Source: Pseudomonadota bacterium
GTDB taxonomy: Bacteria > Pseudomonadota > Gammaproteobacteria > Burkholderiales > Burkholderiaceae
Direction: 5' to 3'
DNA: 7,674 bases
Assembly (NCBI GenBank): GCA_021778935.1
Contig: JAJYBQ010000121.1
Coordinates: forward strand, 1 to 7,674
The notes beneath the pieces were generated by a model, which had not been told where the DNA came from, searched no databases, and saw nothing but the letters and a program-made list of their open reading frames with translations. Numbering within the stretch: position 1 is the first letter of the stretch; the number at the start of each line of letters is the position of its first letter. The position numbers and the translations under genes are program-made. Positions 1 through 6,589 of the stretch are shown piece by piece.

Positions 1-1122
1 CGGCCGAACCAGGTCACCGGCGAAGTCCTCTCGGTCGCCCGGCAGGGCCTGGGATCGGCGGCGGGCTCGCCGGAGCCCGACGACGCCAACCGCCGCGTGC
101 GGCTCGATTTCACCCCCGAACCGGCGCTGGCCAGCCTCAAGTGGCCGGGACGCCCGGAACTCGCCGAGGGCAATCTCGCCTGGACCTACATGGTGGAGAT
201 CTCGTCGCGCCGCGAGTCGTTCGCGATCTTCATCGGCCAGACCGGGGAGCCGCCGCGCCCGTTCGAGGTCTGGGTCAACGGTTCCGAACAGCCTCGCGGC
301 CTGGGCGCCATCGCCAAGTCGCTGTCGATGGACATGCGCTCCGAAGACCGCGCCTGGCTACGCATGAAGCTCGACGCCCTGGCCAAGGCACGCGACGAGC
401 AAGGGTTTTCCGTCGCCTTCCCGCCGCACGGCGAGCCGGCGTGGGTGGCGGGCGTCGTCGCGACCTTTGCGCAGATCGTGCGCTGGCGCTGCGACCAGCT
501 CGGCACCTTCGAGAACATCGCCGGACAACCAACCCCGGTGCTGGATGCGCTCTTCTCGAAGAAGGAGCCCAAGGCCGGGCCATCCGGCACGCTGAGCTGG
601 ACGGTCGACATCAACAACCCGAATACCGGCGACGATTTCGTCCTCGGCGTCAAGGAACTGTCGCTGCCCGACGGCAGCCGGCGGCCGTATTCGATCTGGC
701 TGGCGGGGGAATACCCGCGCGTGCTCGACGGCCTGTGCAAGCTGCTGTCGCTCGACATGCGCGTGATCGATGCCAACTGGATCGGCATGAAGCTGCGCAA
801 GCTGCTCGATTTCGGCGAACAGAACGGCGACTTCTGGGCGCCGGTTCCCGGTGCCGACCGCTCCGCCCTCTATGCCAGCACGGTCGCCTACATCGCCACG
901 CTGCTGCTGCACCGCTACAAGGTGCTGGGCATCCTCGATGGCGATGGCCGGGCGATCCGCTCGGTGGGCATCCTGGCGATGCCCGAGATGCGTCAAGCGG
1001 TCGAACGCGGCGCAGCGCCGATCAAGGGCGCAGTCTGTCCGTCCTGCGGCGCCGCCGCCGTGATCCGCCGCGACGGCTGCTCGTTCTGCACCGCCTGCGG
1101 CGAGACGGGGGCCTGCAGCTGA
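1..1122 (+). CDS. nrdJ: Adenosylcobalamin-dependent ribonucleotide reductase (class II), C-terminal part; 5' end outside window
   Basis: The reading frame is open from base 1 to the TGA at 1120-1122 (373 codons), so the gene begins upstream. The visible part is the C-terminal tail of a class II, B12-dependent ribonucleotide reductase, which makes deoxyribonucleotides in the cytoplasm without needing oxygen. The catalytic barrel is not in the window. Two TSCPD-like units are visible, around 184-507 and 595-936. Each carries a P-[FY]-x-[IV]-W core followed by S-[LM]-D-M-R and M-K-L. The end is a cysteine cluster: CPSC at 1036-1047, then DGCSFCTAC and a final GACS, six Cys in all. This is typical of NrdJ C-termini, where a Cys pair is thought to re-reduce the active-site disulfide and the rest may bind zinc. 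The identification is from family memory, and the repeat and Cys pattern are seen directly. An ATG at 97 lies inside the gene and is not its start. Confidence 0.87.
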   Translation, partial: RPNQVTGEVLSVARQGLGSAAGSPEPDDANRRVRLDFTPEPALASLKWPGRPELAEGNLAWTYMVEISSRRESFAIFIGQTGEPPRPFEVWVNGSEQPRGLGAIAKSLSMDMRSEDRAWLRMKLDALAKARDEQGFSVAFPPHGEPAWVAGVVATFAQIVRWRCDQLGTFENIAGQPTPVLDALFSKKEPKAGPSGTLSWTVDINNPNTGDDFVLGVKELSLPDGSRRPYSIWLAGEYPRVLDGLCKLLSLDMRVIDANWIGMKLRKLLDFGEQNGDFWAPVPGADRSALYASTVAYIATLLLHRYKVLGILDGDGRAIRSVGILAMPEMRQAVERGAAPIKGAVCPSCGAAAVIRRDGCSFCTACGETGACS

Positions 1123-1136
1123 ACCGCGGCTGTCAT

Positions 1137-1165
1137 ATGGCGCAGTCATACTATGCGCCGTTTTT
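1137..1165 (+). terminator. Rho-independent terminator after nrdJ
   Basis: An 8-bp stem (1137-1144 with 1154-1161: ATGGCGCA against TGCGCCGT, with one T-G wobble) closes a 9-nt loop and runs directly into five T residues at 1161-1165. It starts 14 nt after the nrdJ stop codon. This is a standard intrinsic terminator layout and separates nrdJ from the downstream transporter operon. Confidence 0.72.
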
Positions 1166-1172
1166 CGTAAAC

Positions 1173-1182
1173 CCCGTACGGG
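1173..1182. promoter_or_regulatory. 10-bp perfect palindrome in the leader of the DUF3311-mctP operon
   Basis: CCCGTACGGG is a perfect palindrome lying between the nrdJ terminator and the DUF3311 start codon. It overlaps a small hairpin at 1179-1193 (CGGGC, 5-nt loop, GCCCG). The position would suit an operator or leader structure, but palindromes of this size are common in GC-rich DNA and no convincing -35/-10 pair was found nearby. Confidence 0.2.
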
Positions 1183-1211
1183 CCCGGCGCCCGAGAAACG
1201 TCCGTGCCATC

Positions 1212-1433
1212 ATGGAAAGTCCCGCCCCCGTGCGCAAGCTCGGCCCGCTGCAATGGCTGCTGCTTGCGATTCCGTGCGTTGCCGTCCTGGCGGTTCCCTG
1301 GTTCAACCGGGTGGATCCCAAGCTGTTCGGCATCCCGTTCTTCTACTGGTGGCAGATGGCGTGGGTGCCGCTTTCGAGCGCGGCCATCGCCATCGTGTTC
1401 CGCAGCATCGCCCCGACGGGAAAGGCGGATTGA
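1212..1433 (+). CDS. DUF3311 small membrane protein, partner of the adjacent symporter
   Basis: A 73-residue protein with two hydrophobic stretches, about residues 13-29 and 45-63, and an aromatic centre (IPFFYWWQMAWVPLSS). This is the look of DUF3311 proteins, which are encoded just upstream of MctP-type sodium:solute symporters. By that association it is probably an inner-membrane accessory subunit, but its biochemical role is not established. An in-frame ATG at 1137 would add 25 residues. It is rejected because it lies in the terminator stem, and the added Arg-rich segment is unlike the family. No strong ribosome-binding site precedes 1212; a weak GAGA lies at 1193-1196. The stop codon is 2 nt before the symporter start, so the two genes are almost certainly cotranscribed and probably translationally coupled. 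Confidence 0.78.
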   Translation: MESPAPVRKLGPLQWLLLAIPCVAVLAVPWFNRVDPKLFGIPFFYWWQMAWVPLSSAAIAIVFRSIAPTGKAD

Positions 1434-1435
1434 CC

Positions 1436-2974
1436 ATGAATCCGGCGGCAACCACGGTCTTCGTCGGACTGTTCCTGTTCATCACGGTCCTGGGTTTCCT
1501 TTCGGCGCGCTGGCGCCGCGGCGACATGCACCATCTCCACGAGTGGGGACTGGGTGGGCGACGTTTCGGCAACTGGATCACCTGGTTCCTGATCGGCGGC
1601 GACCTCTACACCGCCTACACCTTCGTCGCCGTGCCGGCACTGGTGTTCGGCGCGGGTGCGCTGGGCTTCTTCGCGGTGCCCTACACCGTGCTGGTCTATC
1701 CCCTGATGTTCGCGATCCTGCCGCGGCTGTGGGTCGTCTCCAACCGGCACAATTTCGTCACCGCCTCGGACTTCGTCGCCGGCCGCTACGGCAGCCGGGC
1801 GCTCGCCCTGGCGATCGCGGCCACCGGCATCATCGCGACCCTGCCCTACATCGCCCTGCAGCTGGTCGGGATCCAGGTGGTCATCGGCGGCCTGGGCTTT
1901 CCAACCGGCGGGCTGCTGGGCGAAGTGCCGCTACTGATCGCCTTCGTGGTCCTCGCCGCCTTCACCTACACCAGCGGCCTGCGGGCCCCGGCGTCGATCG
2001 CGGTGGTGAAGGATCTGCTGGTCTACATCACGGTCATCGCCATGATCATCGTGCTGCCGGCCAAGCTCGGGGGGTTCGATCGGATCTTCGCCGCGATCCC
2101 GCCGGCCCACCTGCTCCTGCCGCCGGTCCGAAACGGCAACCTGGGCCTGCAATCGTTCTACCCGTCCCTGGCCTTCGGCTCGGCGCTGGCACTGATGTTC
2201 TATCCCCACGCCACGACCGCGGTCCTGGCGGCAAAGGGTCCCAATACGCTGCGGCGCAACTGGATCTGGCTGCCGGCGTATTCCCTGCTCCTCGGCCTCA
2301 TCGCCCTGTTGGGCTACATGGCCTACGCCGCCGGCATCGACAAGATGCCCGACCTTGCACCGTACTTCAAGCAGTACGGGCCGCAGTTCGCGATGCCGGG
2401 CCTGCTGTTGCACTACTTCCCGGGCTGGTTCGCCGGGATCGGCTTCGCGGCGGTGGCCATCGGCGCCCTGGTTCCGGCGGCGATCATGTCGATCGCCGCG
2501 GCCAATCTGTTCACCCGCAACGTATACAAGGCCTACATCCGACCCGACTGCACGGTGCGGCAGGAGACCGACCTGGCGAAGCTGGCATCGCTGGTGGTCA
2601 AGTTCGGCGCCCTGCTGTTCATCCTGTTCCTGCCGCTGCAGTACGCGATTCAACTGCAGCTGCTGGGCGGCATCCTGATCCTGCAGACCCTGCCGGCGAT
2701 CGTCGGCGGAATCTACACGCGCTGGTTCGACCCGAAGGCCTTGCTCGCCGGCTGGGCCGCGGGCCTGGGATGGGGGATCTGGGCGGCATCGCTGACCGGA
2801 TTCCGGAAATCGGGCTATGCGCTGCACTGCGCCGGCCACGTGATCCCCGCGTACATCGGTCTGTACGCGGTGGTGATCAATCTCGGCGTCGCGGTCCTCG
2901 CGACCCTGGCCATCCGCGCCCTGGGCAAGGCGCAGAATCGCGACGTCACGACCGCGGCCGATTACGTCGGTTGA
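1436..2974 (+). CDS. mctP: Sodium:solute symporter, MctP-type monocarboxylate permease
   Basis: A 512-residue, strongly hydrophobic protein with about 13 predicted membrane spans, the usual size for the SSS family. Visible family landmarks are EWGLGGRRFGNWITWF near residues 36-51, the ASDFVAGRYGS segment at 110-120, YIALQLVG at 138-145, a YPHA motif in the middle, and IGALVPAAIMSIAAANLFTRN in the second half. These match proteins annotated as MctP, which import lactate, pyruvate, propionate and related monocarboxylates, and alanine in Rhizobium, across the inner membrane with a cation. The substrate here is inferred, not shown. The start at 1436 is 2 nt after the DUF3311 stop, with an AAGG at 1422-1425 as possible ribosome-binding site. 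An upstream in-frame ATG at 1253 only reads through DUF3311 in the wrong frame. No intrinsic terminator is evident after the stop. Confidence 0.85.
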   Translation: MNPAATTVFVGLFLFITVLGFLSARWRRGDMHHLHEWGLGGRRFGNWITWFLIGGDLYTAYTFVAVPALVFGAGALGFFAVPYTVLVYPLMFAILPRLWVVSNRHNFVTASDFVAGRYGSRALALAIAATGIIATLPYIALQLVGIQVVIGGLGFPTGGLLGEVPLLIAFVVLAAFTYTSGLRAPASIAVVKDLLVYITVIAMIIVLPAKLGGFDRIFAAIPPAHLLLPPVRNGNLGLQSFYPSLAFGSALALMFYPHATTAVLAAKGPNTLRRNWIWLPAYSLLLGLIALLGYMAYAAGIDKMPDLAPYFKQYGPQFAMPGLLLHYFPGWFAGIGFAAVAIGALVPAAIMSIAAANLFTRNVYKAYIRPDCTVRQETDLAKLASLVVKFGALLFILFLPLQYAIQLQLLGGILILQTLPAIVGGIYTRWFDPKALLAGWAAGLGWGIWAASLTGFRKSGYALHCAGHVIPAYIGLYAVVINLGVAVLATLAIRALGKAQNRDVTTAADYVG

Positions 2975-3126
2975 GGGAATCCGGCAGCGCGGCGGCGACA
3001 TCCGGCCGAATCGGCGCGGAGTGGGGCTTCGAGGCGGGCGGTTGCGGCAACATGCGCGTTTCGACGTCGGCGCCAACATGCCGGTACGGCGATGCCGCGC
3101 TCCGCAATTTGACCGATCTTTTTTTA
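2975..3126. other. Intergenic region between mctP and the ATPase gene, GC-rich part
   Basis: No gene or RNA is recognisable here. The stretch is GC-rich with only short self-complementary pieces (CGACGTCG at 3062-3069; CGGC-GAT-GCCG at 3087-3097). A run of seven T residues at 3119-3125 is not preceded by a stem close enough to form an intrinsic terminator. TTGACC at 3109-3114 resembles a -35 box, but no -10 box lies at the right distance. Confidence 0.4.
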
Positions 3127-3155
3127 TTTATCGGAAATCGATAATATAGGATAAT
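3127..3155 (+). promoter_or_regulatory. Candidate sigma-70 promoter of the orphan ATPase gene
   Basis: GATAAT at 3150-3155 matches five of six bases of the -10 consensus. TTTATC at 3127-3132, 17 nt upstream, is a poor -35 (three of six). A second GATAAT at 3140-3145 offers an alternative -10. The block is very AT-rich in an otherwise GC-rich window and lies about 30 nt before the ATPase start codon, which fits a promoter. The exact hexamer choice is uncertain. Confidence 0.4.
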
Positions 3156-3161
3156 ATCGAT
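3137..3161. repeat. AT-rich near-perfect inverted repeat with embedded direct repeats, possible operator
   Basis: The arms 3137-3147 (ATCGATAATAT) and 3151-3161 (ATAATATCGAT) pair at 10 of 11 positions around a 3-nt centre (AGG). The mismatch is A3144 against A3154. The same block holds two direct copies of GATAATAT (3140-3147 and 3150-3157) spaced by exactly 10 bp, one helical turn. Flanking CGGA (3132-3135) and TCCG (3167-3170) extend the symmetry with unequal gaps. It overlaps the candidate promoter of the ATPase gene, so binding of a dimeric protein here would affect its transcription. No known binding-site consensus was recognised. Confidence 0.6.
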
Positions 3162-3186
3162 ATAAATCCGACCACTTCTCGAGCGC

Positions 3187-4371
3187 ATGGATCCAATCAG
3201 CAACCCTTTTGCACCGGGTGCCGGCACGCAGCCTCCGGAATTGGCTGGCCGAGACGCCCTGCGTGCAGCCGCGCACGTGGCCATGGAACGCGCCCGCCAC
3301 GGCAGGGCGTTCAAAAGCGTCATTCTGCTGGGCCTACGCGGTGTCGGAAAGACCGTTCTCCTCGATCGCATGCGAACGGACGCGGAAGCCGCAGGCTTGC
3401 GCGCGGTGCGCATTGAGGCCCCGGAGGGTCGTTCGCTCCCGGCCATCCTGGCTCCGCAACTACGCTCCGTGTTGCTTCACCTGTCGTTGATCGAGCGAGC
3501 CAAGGACGTTGCGAGCCGCGCGCTGCGCGCACTGACCGGGTTCGTACAGGTCGTGAAGGTCACGTACCAGGACGTGGAGATGCGCCTGGACGGCGCGAGC
3601 GAACCGGGCCTGGCGGACAACGGGGATCTCGAATCGGACCTGACGGACTTGCTCCAGGCGGTCGGAGAGGCCGCGCAGGCGGCCGGCACGGCCATCGTGA
3701 TGTTCGTCGACGAGTTGCAGTACGTCCCGGAGGTCCAACTCGCGGCGTTGATCATGGCGCTGCATCGCTGTTCCCAGCGCAACCTCCCGATCATGGTGGT
3801 GGGCGCTGGCCTGCCGCAGGTACGCGGCCAACTCGGCGCAGCCAAGTCATACGCCGAGCGGATGTTCGACTTCCCGGTGATCGGAGCCCTGGGGCGGGGC
3901 GACGCCATCCGGGCGATCCGTCAACCGATCGAGGATGTCGGCGCCAAGATCGATGACGACGCCTTGGACAAGATCCTGGAACAGACCCAGGGCTATCCCT
4001 ATTTCCTCCAGGAATGGGGCAAGCACGCTTGGGATGCCGCCCAGGCATCGCCGATTCGGGGCGTCGACGTCGACCACGCTACCGAGCTGGCCGTCACCGC
4101 CCTGGATGCGAACTTCTTCGGGGTGCGATTCGACCGCTTGGCTCCGAGCGAGCGGCGCTACTTGCGCGCGGTGGCCGAACTCGGTCCCGGACCGCACCGC
4201 TCCGGCGACATCGCGGAAAAGCTGGGCCGCGATGTCACGAGTCTTGGCCCGACTCGCGCGAAGTTGATCGCCAAGGGGATGGTGTGGAGCCCCACGCATG
4301 GCGACACCGCCTTCACGGTGCCGTTGTTCGACCAGTACATGCGTCGGGTCATGCCTGATTTTCCGGCCTGA
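3187..4371 (+). CDS. Orphan P-loop ATPase with C-terminal winged-helix-like region (AAA_16/STAND-like)
   Basis: A 394-residue soluble protein. The N-terminus (NPFAPGAGTQPPELAGRD, residues 6-23) is the usual opening of a widespread family annotated only as 'ATP-binding protein' and supports this start, although only a weak GAG precedes it. Walker A is GLRGVGKT at residues 49-56 (Lys55). Walker B is IVMFVDE at 170-176 (Asp175, Glu176). A sensor-1-like strand is VVGAGLP at 204-210, and GYPYFLQEWG at 269-278 is a conserved lid-region motif. Residues about 318-387 look like a winged helix (SGDIAEKLGRD, then LIAKGMV), so the layout recalls Orc1/Cdc6-like and STAND ATPases. ATP binding is well supported. 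Partner, substrate and DNA binding are inference. The gene stands alone, preceded by an AT-rich palindrome and convergent with a chemoreceptor gene, with no mobility gene beside it. It could be a regulator, a defence or stress ATPase, or a cargo gene. Confidence 0.82.
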   Translation: MDPISNPFAPGAGTQPPELAGRDALRAAAHVAMERARHGRAFKSVILLGLRGVGKTVLLDRMRTDAEAAGLRAVRIEAPEGRSLPAILAPQLRSVLLHLSLIERAKDVASRALRALTGFVQVVKVTYQDVEMRLDGASEPGLADNGDLESDLTDLLQAVGEAAQAAGTAIVMFVDELQYVPEVQLAALIMALHRCSQRNLPIMVVGAGLPQVRGQLGAAKSYAERMFDFPVIGALGRGDAIRAIRQPIEDVGAKIDDDALDKILEQTQGYPYFLQEWGKHAWDAAQASPIRGVDVDHATELAVTALDANFFGVRFDRLAPSERRYLRAVAELGPGPHRSGDIAEKLGRDVTSLGPTRAKLIAKGMVWSPTHGDTAFTVPLFDQYMRRVMPDFPA

Positions 4372-4464
4372 TGATCCCCCCGGCAGTCCGAGGTTTCCCT
4401 GCGCGATACGGGCGACACCGGAAGATCCACCGCGTCGATTGTATGCGCGCGGACTTGGACGATC
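4372..4464. other. Convergent intergenic gap between ATPase and chemoreceptor genes
   Basis: The two genes end toward each other here. No hairpin with a T-tract is visible on either strand, so no intrinsic terminator can be assigned. The best stem is only 5 bp (CCGCG/CGCGG) with a long loop. Termination may be Rho-dependent, or the transcripts may overlap. Confidence 0.35.
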
Positions 4465-6117
4465 TCAGGACAACGGCACCGACGCCACGATTTTCCGTCC
4501 CCGCGCCCGATCGGCGGAAGAGGGGCGAGCCGCCGTACCGTCATCGCCCAACCGGAACAACCCGACGGTCTCGTTGAGGCGCATCGCCTTTTCCCGCAGA
4601 TCATTGGCGGAATCCGCCGATTGACGCGCCAGCGCCGCGTTCTCATGCGTCGAGGAGTCGATGTGCGCCACGACGTCGCTGATCCGCTTGAGGCCGATCT
4701 CCTGTTCCGACGACGCGTGGGTGATCTCGTTGATCAGCTCGGAAACCTTGCGCACGCTGTCCACGACCCGGTCGATGGTGTCTCCGGCCTTGCCGACCAC
4801 CGATTCGCCGTCCGACACGATGCCCGCCGAATCCTCGATCAGCATCTTGATCTCCTTGGCGGCCTGCGATGAACGCTGCGCCAGCATCCGCACTTCCGAG
4901 GCCACCACGGCAAACCCCCGCCCCTGCTCGCCGGCCCGGGCCGCCTCGACCGCGGCGTTGAGCGCGAGGATGTTGGTCTGGAACGCGATGCTCTCGATCA
5001 CCTGGATGATCTCGTTCATCCGGCCCGATGCACCGTGGATGTCGTGCATGCTCTGCACCACCCGGCCCACGGCCGTCCCGCCCGCCGTGGCGATTTCGCG
5101 CGCCTCGGCGGCAACCCGGTTGATGCCGCCGGCGGTCTGCGCGTTCTGCGCCACTGCCCCGCTCAACTGCTCGACCGCCGCCGCGGCATCGGTCAGGCTG
5201 TCCGCCTGCGACTGGCTGCGCGAGGCCAGCCCCATGCCACCCTGCGCGACCTCCTCCACCGTGCGATGAACGCCACGGATGCCATCCTGCACCTCGGTGA
5301 TGAGGGCCCGCAGGTTGACGCCCATCTGATCGAGCGCGCGGGAGATCGCGCCGATCTCATCGCGCCGCAGCGAATGTCCCCGACCGGTCGCCCGGGTGGC
5401 GAGGTCCCCCGCCGCCAACCGGTTTGTCAGGGTGACGAGGTCGCGCAACGGCACGACGATGTTGCGATAGAGCCACACCGAGGTCAACGCCCCCACGACC
5501 GCGGCAACCAGCGATGGCAGCAGCGCCTCCCGCAACTGCTGCGTGAACACCACGCCGGCGGCGAACTGCGCCAGCACCATCGCCGCGACGGCGATGCCCA
5601 GCCGCCCCGCGATATGGAAATGGGTAAGCCGCTTGATGCGGCCGATGAGCGTGTTCTGCACGACGAAACCTTCCTGGAGGAAGGTCTTGCGCCTGCCGCT
5701 GCGGGCCTCGGCGTTCAACACCGCATATGCCGCTTCGGCCGCCTGGATCTGCTCACGGGTCGGCATCGTGCGCACGGAGAGGTAGCCTACGATCTTGCCG
5801 TGCTCGGTGATCGGCGCGGCATGCGCCACCACCCAGTAGTGATCGCCATTCTTGCAGCGATTCTTGACGATTCCCGTCCACGGCTTGCCGCGCCCGATGG
5901 TGCGCCAAAGATCGCGGAACGCTTCGGGCGGCACATCCGGATGCCGGATGATGCTGTGCTCCTGCCCGATCAACTCCTCCCGGGTGAATCCTGCGATCCG
6001 GCAGAAAATGTCGTTGACGTAGGTGATCCGCCCCGTCTTGTCGGTCGCGGAAACGATGACACCGGACTCGGAACTCCAGTCGTGTTCCTTTTGGGTCACC
6101 GGAAGATTCGTACGCAT
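4465..6117 (-). CDS. aer: Aer-type PAS-HAMP methyl-accepting chemotaxis protein (redox/aerotaxis receptor)
   Basis: A 550-residue membrane-anchored receptor. The N-terminus MRTNLPVTQ and a PAS domain at about residues 18-120 closely resemble E. coli Aer, which senses the redox state of the respiratory chain through FAD. The residues important for FAD binding in Aer are kept: RHPD at 58-61, W80 and [12 protein letters not shown] at 84-95. Two adjacent hydrophobic segments (about 173-191 and 199-217) form the membrane anchor with almost no periplasmic part. A HAMP domain follows (about 218-272). The signalling tip is at about 374-416 ([20 protein letters not shown], then [16 protein letters not shown]), where CheA and CheW dock. 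There is no C-terminal NWETF-like CheR tether. An in-frame ATG at 6231 would add 38 residues; it is rejected because AGGGGA (6130-6125) lies 7 nt before 6117 and family members start there. The specific ligand is inferred, and other PAS redox signals are possible. Confidence 0.88.
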   Translation of the reverse strand: MRTNLPVTQKEHDWSSESGVIVSATDKTGRITYVNDIFCRIAGFTREELIGQEHSIIRHPDVPPEAFRDLWRTIGRGKPWTGIVKNRCKNGDHYWVVAHAAPITEHGKIVGYLSVRTMPTREQIQAAEAAYAVLNAEARSGRRKTFLQEGFVVQNTLIGRIKRLTHFHIAGRLGIAVAAMVLAQFAAGVVFTQQLREALLPSLVAAVVGALTSVWLYRNIVVPLRDLVTLTNRLAAGDLATRATGRGHSLRRDEIGAISRALDQMGVNLRALITEVQDGIRGVHRTVEEVAQGGMGLASRSQSQADSLTDAAAAVEQLSGAVAQNAQTAGGINRVAAEAREIATAGGTAVGRVVQSMHDIHGASGRMNEIIQVIESIAFQTNILALNAAVEAARAGEQGRGFAVVASEVRMLAQRSSQAAKEIKMLIEDSAGIVSDGESVVGKAGDTIDRVVDSVRKVSELINEITHASSEQEIGLKRISDVVAHIDSSTHENAALARQSADSANDLREKAMRLNETVGLFRLGDDGTAARPSSADRARGRKIVASVPLS

Positions 6118-6124
6118 GAAGCAT

Positions 6125-6130
6125 TCCCCT
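6125..6130 (-). promoter_or_regulatory. Ribosome-binding site deciding the aer start
   Basis: On the minus strand AGGGGA ends 7 nt before the ATG at 6117. This strong site selects the 550-residue form over the longer in-frame reading from 6231. Confidence 0.7.
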
Positions 6131-6219
6131 GCTGCTGCCAACCCGCTTTTCGTCTTCTCGATCTGCCAGCATCCCGACAACCCGCTCGCGGAACCGGGAT
6201 ACGGCCGCCCCCTGCACGG

Positions 6220-6242
6220 CGCCCGGCGCACAGCGCCGGGCG
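6220..6242. repeat. Perfect 10-bp GC hairpin upstream of aer
   Basis: CGCCCGGCGC (6220-6229) and GCGCCGGGCG (6233-6242) are exact reverse complements around a 3-nt ACA centre. No T-tract follows on either strand, so it is not a standard intrinsic terminator. It lies about 100 nt upstream of the aer start codon, between that gene and the minus-strand Trp-rich gene. It could be a leader hairpin, a transcription attenuating structure or a dispersed intergenic repeat. No second full copy was seen in the window. Confidence 0.65.
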
Positions 6243-6352
6243 TATCTGCCTGGATGCAAATCTAGCCACTATCGGGACGTGGAAACCGGCGAAATGACGG
6301 GAATCCGTTCGGGAATTTGACGGGTCGACACACGGCACCCGCAGGCCGCCGG

Positions 6353-6589
6353 TCAACGCCGGGGAGGGATCTTCTGCCGCAGCGCCCGCTCGATCCGCCG
6401 CTTGCGCGTGGCGGCCATTTCATCCATCGCGCGCTTCTTTTCCAGGCCGAGCCACTTCTCGAAGAACTCGAACCAGAGAAACGCGGCGCCGAACAGCAGT
6501 CCGATCCACCACCAGGACAGGCCGGCAAACCACCCGATGCCCGCCCCACGCAGCACCGCCAGTGCTACCGCAACCCAAAGCAGCCACAT
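6353..6589 (-). CDS. Small Trp-rich membrane protein (TIGR04438-like)
   Basis: A 78-residue protein starting MWLLWVAVAL. It has two hydrophobic segments (about residues 1-18 and 22-42) separated by a Trp-rich turn (LSWWWIG at 24-30), then FEFFEKWLGLEKKRAMDEM and a basic tail rich in Arg and Lys. This pattern matches the 'small Trp-rich protein' family that I recall as largely betaproteobacterial, of unknown function and probably in the inner membrane with the basic tail in the cytoplasm. GGAG lies only about 2 nt before the ATG on the minus strand, which is unusually close. The open frame continues upstream to 6835, but that part is not hydrophobic in the family manner and overlaps the cytochrome gene on the other strand. 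It points the same way as aer but is separated from it by 235 bp and a hairpin, so a shared operon is uncertain. Confidence 0.8.
   Translation of the reverse strand: MWLLWVAVALAVLRGAGIGWFAGLSWWWIGLLFGAAFLWFEFFEKWLGLEKKRAMDEMAATRKRRIERALRQKIPPRR

Noticed and set aside
358..1149. 263-codon minus-strand open frame antisense to nrdJ
   Set aside because: Shadow of the nrdJ frame; no ribosome-binding site or recognisable motif.
1931..3079. 382-codon minus-strand open frame antisense to mctP
   Set aside because: Gln/Arg/Asp-rich low-complexity product, a typical antisense shadow; mctP on the other strand has clear family motifs.
3087..3125. Intrinsic terminator for mctP ending in the T-run at 3119-3125
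   Set aside because: The nearest stem (3087-3097) is 4 bp and more than 20 nt from the T-run.
1204..3144. 646-codon plus-strand open frame overlapping DUF3311 and mctP
   Set aside because: It reads an alternative frame of mctP; the product is Arg/Gly/Pro-rich with no membrane segments or known motif, as expected from GC-rich codon bias.
6254..6268. Sigma-54-like element (TGGC...TTGCA) on the minus strand upstream of aer
   Set aside because: The spacing between the GG and GC dinucleotides is 2 bp too short, and sigma-54 spacing is strict.
5035..6297. 420-codon plus-strand open frame antisense to aer
   Set aside because: Composition dominated by Arg, His, Ala and Asp with no domain; the minus strand encodes an unmistakable chemoreceptor.
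6294..6320. Possible flagellar sigma-28 promoter on the minus strand upstream of aer
   Set aside because: The CAAA element is acceptable, but the -10 region matches only about half of GCCGATAA.
6293..6325. Short CGGGAAT/GACGGG direct repeats downstream of the Trp-rich gene
   Set aside because: Only two 6-7-base copies with irregular spacing; no CRISPR-like or tandem array structure.
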